Below are positions 61,063-64,000 of a stretch of 64,000 bases of DNA, piece by piece (the stretch's first letter is position 1; each line of letters opens with the position of its first letter). The notes under the pieces were generated by a model. It made no database searches. It saw only the letters and a program-made list of their open reading frames with translations, and was not told where the DNA came from. Source of the DNA: an uncultured bacterium (GTDB lineage Bacteria; Planctomycetota; GCA-002687715). Made by a program: the position numbers and the translations under genes. Location of the stretch: assembly GCA_902826835.1 (NCBI GenBank), contig CADEGH010000015.1, positions 46,075 through 110,074 on the forward strand, read 5' to 3'.

Positions 61063-61906
61063 CGCGCACGATCTGCCGGCTTTCGCCCAAGCCGTCGATT
61101 CCGCAGACCACGACATCGCCCGGCTGGAGATAACGGGGCGGCTTTTGGCCGATCCCGCAACCCGCTGGAGTGCCGGTTGAGATCACGTCTCCGGGCAGAA
61201 GCGTCATGAATTGGGAGACGTAGCTCACCAAGAAGGGCACGTCGAACGCCATTTGGCTCGACCGACTTCGCTGTCGCATTTCGCCATTCACGGTGAGCCA
61301 CATCCCGAGATCGCCGGCGTTCGCGATTTCGTCCGGTGTAGCCAGCCATGGGCCGAGCGGGGCGAAGGTGTCGCAGCCTTTGCCCTTCGCCCACTGGCCG
61401 GAGCGCTCGAGTTGGAAATGGCGCTCGGAGTAGTCGTTGTGGAGCAAGTAGCCCGCAAGATGTCCGAGCACTTGGTCCGCCGACAGGTACCGCGCGGTCT
61501 TGCCGATCACGACTGCGAGTTCGACCTCGAAGTCCAACTTGGTCGACTCGCGCGGCACGAGGACGTCGTCGTTTGGGCCGACAATCGCGGTGGTCGATTT
61601 GAAGAAGAGCACCGGTTCGTCCGGAATCTTCGCGCCGACCTCCTCCGCGTGGTCTCGGAAGTTGAGGCCGATGCAAATGATCTTGCTCGGGCGAGCGATG
61701 GGCGGTCCGAGGCGCACGCCGGTCGGAACTTTGGGGGCGCGGCGGCCGGGGCCCTTCAGCCAAGTCGCCAAGCGCGTGAGGCCATCGGTCGCAAAGAAGG
61801 CCTCGTTCCAGTCCTCGAGGAAAGCAGCGCAGTCGATCGAGGCTCCGTCGGGCAGTATGACCCCCGGACGCTCACGTCCCGGGTTTCCGTAGCGAATGAG
61901 TTTCAT
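61052..61906 (-). CDS. Fumarylacetoacetate hydrolase (FAH) family protein, probable diketo-deoxy-acid hydrolase
   Basis: 284 residues. The C-terminal catalytic domain carries CIGLNFRDHAEEVGAKIPDE, VLFFKSTTAIVGPNDDVLVP, the metal-binding KLDFEVELAVVIGKTARYLS (E-x-E), YLLHNDYSERHFQLE, and LLPGDVISTGTPAGCGIGQK. The family cleaves C-C bonds in 2,4-diketo acids or hydrates related compounds. The SDR gene sits 5 bp upstream in the same direction. That pairing, and the resemblance of the SDR to deoxy-fuconate dehydrogenases, suggest the last two steps of a non-phosphorylative L-fucose or L-rhamnose pathway. Substrate is therefore inferred. Confidence 0.9.
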   Translation of the reverse strand: MKLIRYGNPGRERPGVILPDGASIDCAAFLEDWNEAFFATDGLTRLATWLKGPGRRAPKVPTGVRLGPPIARPSKIICIGLNFRDHAEEVGAKIPDEPVLFFKSTTAIVGPNDDVLVPRESTKLDFEVELAVVIGKTARYLSADQVLGHLAGYLLHNDYSERHFQLERSGQWAKGKGCDTFAPLGPWLATPDEIANAGDLGMWLTVNGEMRQRSRSSQMAFDVPFLVSYVSQFMTLLPGDVISTGTPAGCGIGQKPPRYLQPGDVVVCGIDGLGESRQIVRVSS

Positions 61907-61911
61907 GGTGG

Positions 61912-62703
61912 TCAGGCGACGAGTACGCCGCCGTCCAAGGGGAAAGCTTGACCAGTGACAAAGCCGGCCTCGTCCGACGCGAGGTAGAGCGCCAAGGCGG
62001 CCACTTCTTCGGGGGTGCCCATGCGGCCGATCGGCTGATACTCCGAAAGGCGCTTCATCATTTCGGCCTCCCGGCCGGGGTAGTTCTTGGCGAGGAAACC
62101 ATCGACAAAGGGAGTGTGGATGCGCGCCGGGCAGATGCAGTTGCAGCGCACGCCCTTCTTCATGAAATCCACCGCCACCGAGTAGGTCATCGTGAGCACC
62201 GCCCCCTTGGTCATGCCGTAGGCGAAGCGGTCTTCGATTCCCATGAGCGAAGCGATCGAGGCGAGGTTGACGATTGCGCCGTGGCCCCGGTCGAGCATGG
62301 CGGGCGCCAAGGCCTGCATGCACAGGTAAGTGCCCTTGACGTTGACGGCGTAGAGGCGATCGAAATCCGCTTCCGACGTGGAGAGAATCGAGCCGACGTG
62401 GGCGATGCCGGCGCTGTTCACGAGGATGTCGGCGTCTCCGAGCGACTGCTGGGTCGCGGCGGTGGCCGCGCGAACGGAATCGGCCAGGCTGACATCCACG
62501 GCAATGGAGACAGCGCGCGCGCCCTTTGATTCGAGGTCGGCCCGGGCGGCGGCGGCCGCTTCCGCGTTCAGATCCCATAGCGCGATGGCCGCTCCCTGTT
62601 GCGCGAACAGCTTCGCCACCGCGAGTCCGATGCCCGACCCTGCTCCGGTTACGACCGCGATCCGTCCATCCAGTCGGAACGGGGGTCGTGCGGGATGAGT
62701 CAT
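61912..62703 (-). CDS. Short-chain dehydrogenase/reductase (deoxy-sugar-acid dehydrogenase-like)
   Basis: 263 residues of the classical SDR type. NAD-binding AVVTGAGSGIGLAVAKLFAQ, acidic residue after strand 2 (WDLN) favouring NAD, DILVNSAGIAHVGSIL (N-x-A-G), catalytic Ser in VNLASIASLMGIEDR and Y-x-x-x-K in FAYGMTKGAV, and a C-terminal GFVTGQAFPLDGGVLV. It is similar in style to 2-keto-3-deoxy-L-fuconate dehydrogenases. It lies 5 bp before the FAH gene and is likely co-transcribed with it. Exact substrate unproven. Confidence 0.9.
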   Translation of the reverse strand: MTHPARPPFRLDGRIAVVTGAGSGIGLAVAKLFAQQGAAIALWDLNAEAAAAARADLESKGARAVSIAVDVSLADSVRAATAATQQSLGDADILVNSAGIAHVGSILSTSEADFDRLYAVNVKGTYLCMQALAPAMLDRGHGAIVNLASIASLMGIEDRFAYGMTKGAVLTMTYSVAVDFMKKGVRCNCICPARIHTPFVDGFLAKNYPGREAEMMKRLSEYQPIGRMGTPEEVAALALYLASDEAGFVTGQAFPLDGGVLVA

Positions 62704-62776
62704 GGACGGAGCTTATCAGCCCTCGGAAGCCCCGAGCGCTCGGGCCGCGCCCGAGGCGCTAGCGTAGAATGCCGCG

Positions 62777-63028
62777 ATGCGTCGAGTCCTCATGGTCGCC
62801 GGATTGGCCGCGCTTACACTCCTTCTCGGATGCCCGAAGAAGGAGCCTGATCCGGTTAAGAAACGCGAACGACCGCCGCTCGTGCGGTGCCCCGTGGAGG
62901 GAACGGAATTTGTCGCCGGCAGCGGGGTGACGGTCGAGCTCCCTGGTCGGTCCGTCGAAGTTTGCACTCCGGGTTGCGCCTACACCTTCCGGCTTGAGCC
63001 GGAACGGTTCCCCGTGGCTCCGCGCTGA
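62777..63028 (+). CDS. Small lipoprotein with YHS-like cysteine pattern
   Basis: 83 residues. Signal peptide of type II with lipobox LLLGC (Cys19), so a substrate of Lgt. The mature part has RCPVEGTEF and then VEVCTPGCAYTFRLEPERFP. This recalls YHS or heavy-metal-binding lipoproteins (C-P-V then F/V-C-x-P-G-C-A-x-x-F-x-x-x-P). A metal-binding role is plausible but inferred from a short motif. The TGA overlaps an ATG (63028) in frame with the following gene, so the two may be coupled. Confidence 0.72.
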   Translation: MRRVLMVAGLAALTLLLGCPKKEPDPVKKRERPPLVRCPVEGTEFVAGSGVTVELPGRSVEVCTPGCAYTFRLEPERFPVAPR

Positions 63029-63132
63029 TGTCGGCTCCCTTCGGATCCCGCCCGGGTCGGCCTTCGGAAGTGGCGCCGGGACCACCCACCGCGGCCGCGA
63101 GCCGCATTGACTGGCGGGAGCGTCGTCCGGAC

Positions 63133-63717
63133 ATGCCACGGGTACTGGCGATTGCCGGGACGGGCAGCAACGCCGGCAAGACCTGGCTCGCGGCGGAGAC
63201 GATTCGCCACCTGAAGGAACGCGGGCTTCGGGTCGCCGCCCTCAAGGTGACGCGCGCTCACGTGCAGAACTGCCCCCGCGAAATCGACGCTTGCGGGGTT
63301 TGTGATTCTCTCTCGCGCCCCTTCGAACTCATCACCGATTCCGCTCGGCTGGGCATGCCGGAGAAGGACAGCGGCCGCTACGTCGCCGCGGGTGCTGATC
63401 AGGTGCTTTGGCTCCTCGTTCAACCGGCAGCGCTCCTCCAGGGGCTGGAAGCCGTCCTCGCCGCCTGCGCCGAGGACCACCACCTCGTGGCGGAAGGAAA
63501 CAGCTTCCTCGAAGCGAGCGAGGTTGACACCTCCGTACTCGTCTTCGGTTCCGGCAAAATCAAACCGAGCGCCACTCCGCTCATTGCCCGTGTCGATGCC
63601 TTCGCCTACTTCAAGCCGGCCGCCCAATCCCTCGCCACCATCACCGCCGCCTCCCACCTCCGCTCCCTCCCCATCCTCCCAAGCTCCGCCGCCGCCACCT
63701 GGCTCACTACCCGGTGA
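63133..63717 (+). CDS. MobB-like P-loop NTPase
   Basis: About 194 residues. Begins PRVLAIAGTGSNAGKTWLAA, an N-terminal P-loop (G-x4-G-K-T), followed by LRVAALKVTRAHVQNC, a Cys cluster (NCPREIDACGVCDSLSR), KDSGRYVAAGADQVLWLLVQ and LVAEGNSFLEA. The order resembles MobB, which helps insert GDP into molybdopterin, but the cysteine cluster and missing moa/mob neighbours leave the function open. The frame also opens at 63028 (TGATG overlap with the lipoprotein stop); 63133 is chosen because the conserved core begins there and a GGGAG sits upstream. The alternative start would add a low-complexity leader of 35 residues. Confidence 0.7.
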   Translation: MPRVLAIAGTGSNAGKTWLAAETIRHLKERGLRVAALKVTRAHVQNCPREIDACGVCDSLSRPFELITDSARLGMPEKDSGRYVAAGADQVLWLLVQPAALLQGLEAVLAACAEDHHLVAEGNSFLEASEVDTSVLVFGSGKIKPSATPLIARVDAFAYFKPAAQSLATITAASHLRSLPILPSSAAATWLTTR

Positions 63718-63840
63718 ATTCCCAGTTGGTTGCCCCCTGAAGTTGGTGGCCTGCGCGGTTGGCTCCCCTTGACCGGCGACCTCACGAATGTGCCGCCCAA
63801 CCGTGACCCGCAACCCCTCACGATTTCTCCTCGACCAGCG

Positions 63841-63958
63841 CCCCCCAACGTGCGTGCCACCGCCCATGTCGTTGTGCACCGCCGCCCCCCCCACGTGCGC
63901 GCCACCGCCCATGTCGTTGTGCACCGCCGCCCCCCCCACGTGCGCGCCACCGCCCATG
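63841..63958. repeat. Minisatellite of about 45 bp in 2.6 copies
   Basis: Units at 63841-63884 (44 bp, slightly diverged), 63885-63929 (45 bp) and a partial 63930-63958. Each contains a C-run (6 to 8) that could slip in replication. All six frames are open through it, so it cannot by itself show whether a gene crosses. The right edge (63959-64000) may belong to a minus-strand gene entering from outside. Confidence 0.85.
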
Positions 63959-64000
63959 GGAACGCGGATCACCAGATCCGCCTGCGACAAGATCCCGTAG

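Noticed and set aside
63841..63958. CRISPR array
   Set aside because: The repeats are directly adjacent with no unique spacers between them.
62980..63990. Minus-strand frame of 336 codons beginning in the minisatellite
   Set aside because: Most of it is antisense to the lipoprotein and P-loop genes and its only order is the repeat itself. The outermost codons might still belong to a gene entering from the right.

Overview
The window is a GC-rich (roughly 65 percent), densely packed bacterial chromosome segment. Mostly monocistronic genes on both strands, many exported proteins of unknown function whose signal peptides end in A-Q, large multidomain fusions, a PknB-type Ser/Thr kinase with a C-terminal helical region, Tat-exported oxidoreductases, a sulfatase-superfamily protein and carboxypeptidase-regulatory-like proteins together suggest a member of Planctomycetota or a close relative. 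This is inference from gene style; there is no rRNA gene, and I recognised no tRNA or CRISPR array.

Region 1 (1-3.0 kb) is the edge of a defence island. The first genes of a BREX operon run leftwards out of the window (brxA, brxB, 5' end of brxC), joined by ATGA stop/start overlaps. They are headed by a long near-perfect palindrome and an unusually AT-rich divergent spacer. A rightward AbiEi-type antitoxin gene lies on the other side, with its AbiEii toxin cut to an N-terminal stub.

Region 2 (3-11 kb) holds ilvE, a LeuA/HMGL-family gene, lgt, a CARF-like (TM1812/Csx2-type) protein with an Ala/Glu/Pro-rich insertion and an RGG-rich tail but no CRISPR locus nearby, and an exported beta-propeller/PhoD fusion. 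Region 3 (11-21.5 kb) has exported proteins, an IS3-type transposase remnant, a 1-pyrroline-5-carboxylate dehydrogenase, a stand-alone SPASM-like protein and an MFS transporter.

Region 4 (21.4-29.7 kb) is the most striking object: one uninterrupted 8.3-kb gene. It encodes ETF:quinone oxidoreductase, a FixX-like ferredoxin, a degenerate acyl-CoA dehydrogenase, a complete acyl-CoA dehydrogenase, ETF-beta and ETF-alpha in a single chain of about 2757 residues. On paper this is the whole electron route from acyl-CoA to quinone in one polypeptide.

Region 5 (30-43.9 kb) carries an exported Cys-rich protein, a translationally coupled AAA ATPase/DUF4276 pair (probable defence) with a perfect in-frame 24-bp tandem repeat, a membrane sulfatase-like protein divergent from a SulP transporter, a Ser/Thr kinase, a Tat-exported superoxide dismutase and a BtrH-like protein with a histone-H1-like Lys/Ala/Pro tail.

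Region 6 (43.9-64 kb) has a Tat-exported FAD amine-oxidase-like protein, glcD and glcE (with glcF 9 kb away), several exported propeller or NHL proteins, clpS with a DUF2017 gene, an exported thioredoxin-like protein, an FAH hydrolase/SDR pair compatible with non-phosphorylative deoxy-sugar catabolism, a YHS-like lipoprotein, a MobB-like P-loop protein and a 45-bp minisatellite at the right edge.
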